Of a stretch of 64,000 nt of DNA, positions 63,706 through 64,000 are shown piece after piece (position 1 is the first letter of the stretch; each line of letters begins with the position of its first letter). The notes beneath the pieces were generated by a model, which was given only the letters and a program-made list of their open reading frames with translations, searched no databases and was not told the DNA's origin. Origin of the DNA: Salinisphaera sp. T31B1 (lineage in GTDB: Bacteria > Pseudomonadota > Gammaproteobacteria > Nevskiales > Salinisphaeraceae); the NCBI RefSeq assembly GCF_040361275.1, contig NZ_APNH01000002.1:806001-870000 (forward strand), in the 5' to 3' direction. The position numbers and the translations under genes are program-made.

Positions 63706-64000
63706 TCAGCGCGTGATGCGTTCGCGGCAGACGGGCATGTCGGACGACACGCGCGCACGGGGCGGGCGCGCCATGGCCTGGTCGATACGCTCGGTGACCG
63801 CGGCGACCGGGATTAGCGCCATCACGCCGTCGTCGTCTTCGATCCGTGTCCCCCACTTCAGCGTATCCGGCGTCGCGTTTCGATAGACCCGAGCGGCCTC
63901 TGCGAAATAATCGACACATAGTTGGCGGCTGCGATAGGCACCGCTTCGTCGCGGATCGGTGGCCGCATGCAGCGAGATCGTGTCGATATTGCTGGCATTG
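63706..64000 (-). CDS. Unknown protein, partial at right edge
   Basis: A minus-strand frame is open from the window edge for 97 codons to a TGA at 63706-63708. I translated it directly. Its composition is protein-like, with IDTISLHAATDPRRSGAYRS, LCVDYFAEAARVYRNATPD and WGTRIEDDDGVMALIPVAAV, and the strand shows a normal high-GC third-position pattern. The start and most of the protein are presumably beyond the window. I do not recognise the family. The C-terminus is short and basic. It converges with the EVE gene, 140 bases away. Confidence 0.5.
   Translation of the reverse strand, partial: NASNIDTISLHAATDPRRSGAYRSRQLCVDYFAEAARVYRNATPDTLKWGTRIEDDDGVMALIPVAAVTERIDQAMARPPRARVSSDMPVCRERITR

Overview
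The window is GC-rich chromosomal DNA from a Gram-negative bacterium, most likely a marine or halophilic gammaproteobacterium (Salinisphaera-like is my inference). The evidence is the zapA - 6S RNA - fau neighbourhood, a glnE/ilvE/hldD lipopolysaccharide-core cluster, a FadI-type thiolase, a groES promoter of sigma-32 type and a complete exosortase A (XrtA/PEP-CTERM) exopolysaccharide locus. Nothing indicates a plasmid or phage, and I found no tRNA, rRNA, CRISPR array or intact insertion sequence.

Region 1 (1-19.4 kb, all minus strand) is the XrtA exopolysaccharide locus. In transcription order it holds an undecaprenyl-phosphate sugar transferase, histidine kinase PrsK, sigma-54 regulator PrsR, TPR lipoprotein PrsT, a Wza-like export lipoprotein, a chain-length protein, a tyrosine autokinase, an outer-membrane barrel protein, an ExeA-like ATPase, a polysaccharide deacetylase, a FemAB-like protein, a glycosyltransferase, exosortase XrtA and a second glycosyltransferase cut by the window edge. 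Many neighbours overlap by 4 or 8 bases.

Region 2 (19.6-24.8 kb, minus) holds two PEP-CTERM proteins, the presumed XrtA substrates, then wecB and a large secreted lipoprotein. Both PEP-CTERM genes have a sigma-54 (-24/-12) promoter. Both also carry, about 80-110 bp further upstream, the same 18-bp interrupted inverted repeat, which I propose as the PrsR enhancer site. This ties the regulator in region 1 to the substrates in region 2 and is the most interesting signal in the window.

Region 3 (25.8-31.0 kb) is proline catabolism: putA (+) converging on putP (-). Region 4 (31.3-49.8 kb) is lipopolysaccharide core and surface-polysaccharide synthesis: waaA, hldE, an LpxL-type acyltransferase, kdkA (with no usable ordinary start codon), ilvE, hldD, glycosyltransferases, glnE, a sulfotransferase and a mixed-strand patch of glycosyltransferases with a second polysaccharide deacetylase. 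Part of that patch looks less GC-rich than its surroundings.

Region 5 (50.8-64.0 kb) is housekeeping: groES-groEL, a thiolase, two sodium-coupled transporters, hemH, sohB, a DegP/DegQ protease, a small coiled-coil protein, zapA, 6S RNA, fau, an EVE-domain protein and a partial unknown gene at the right edge. Gene-poor stretches of about 1 kb lie at 24.8-25.8 kb and 49.8-50.8 kb; the second contains what looks like a decayed gene fragment.
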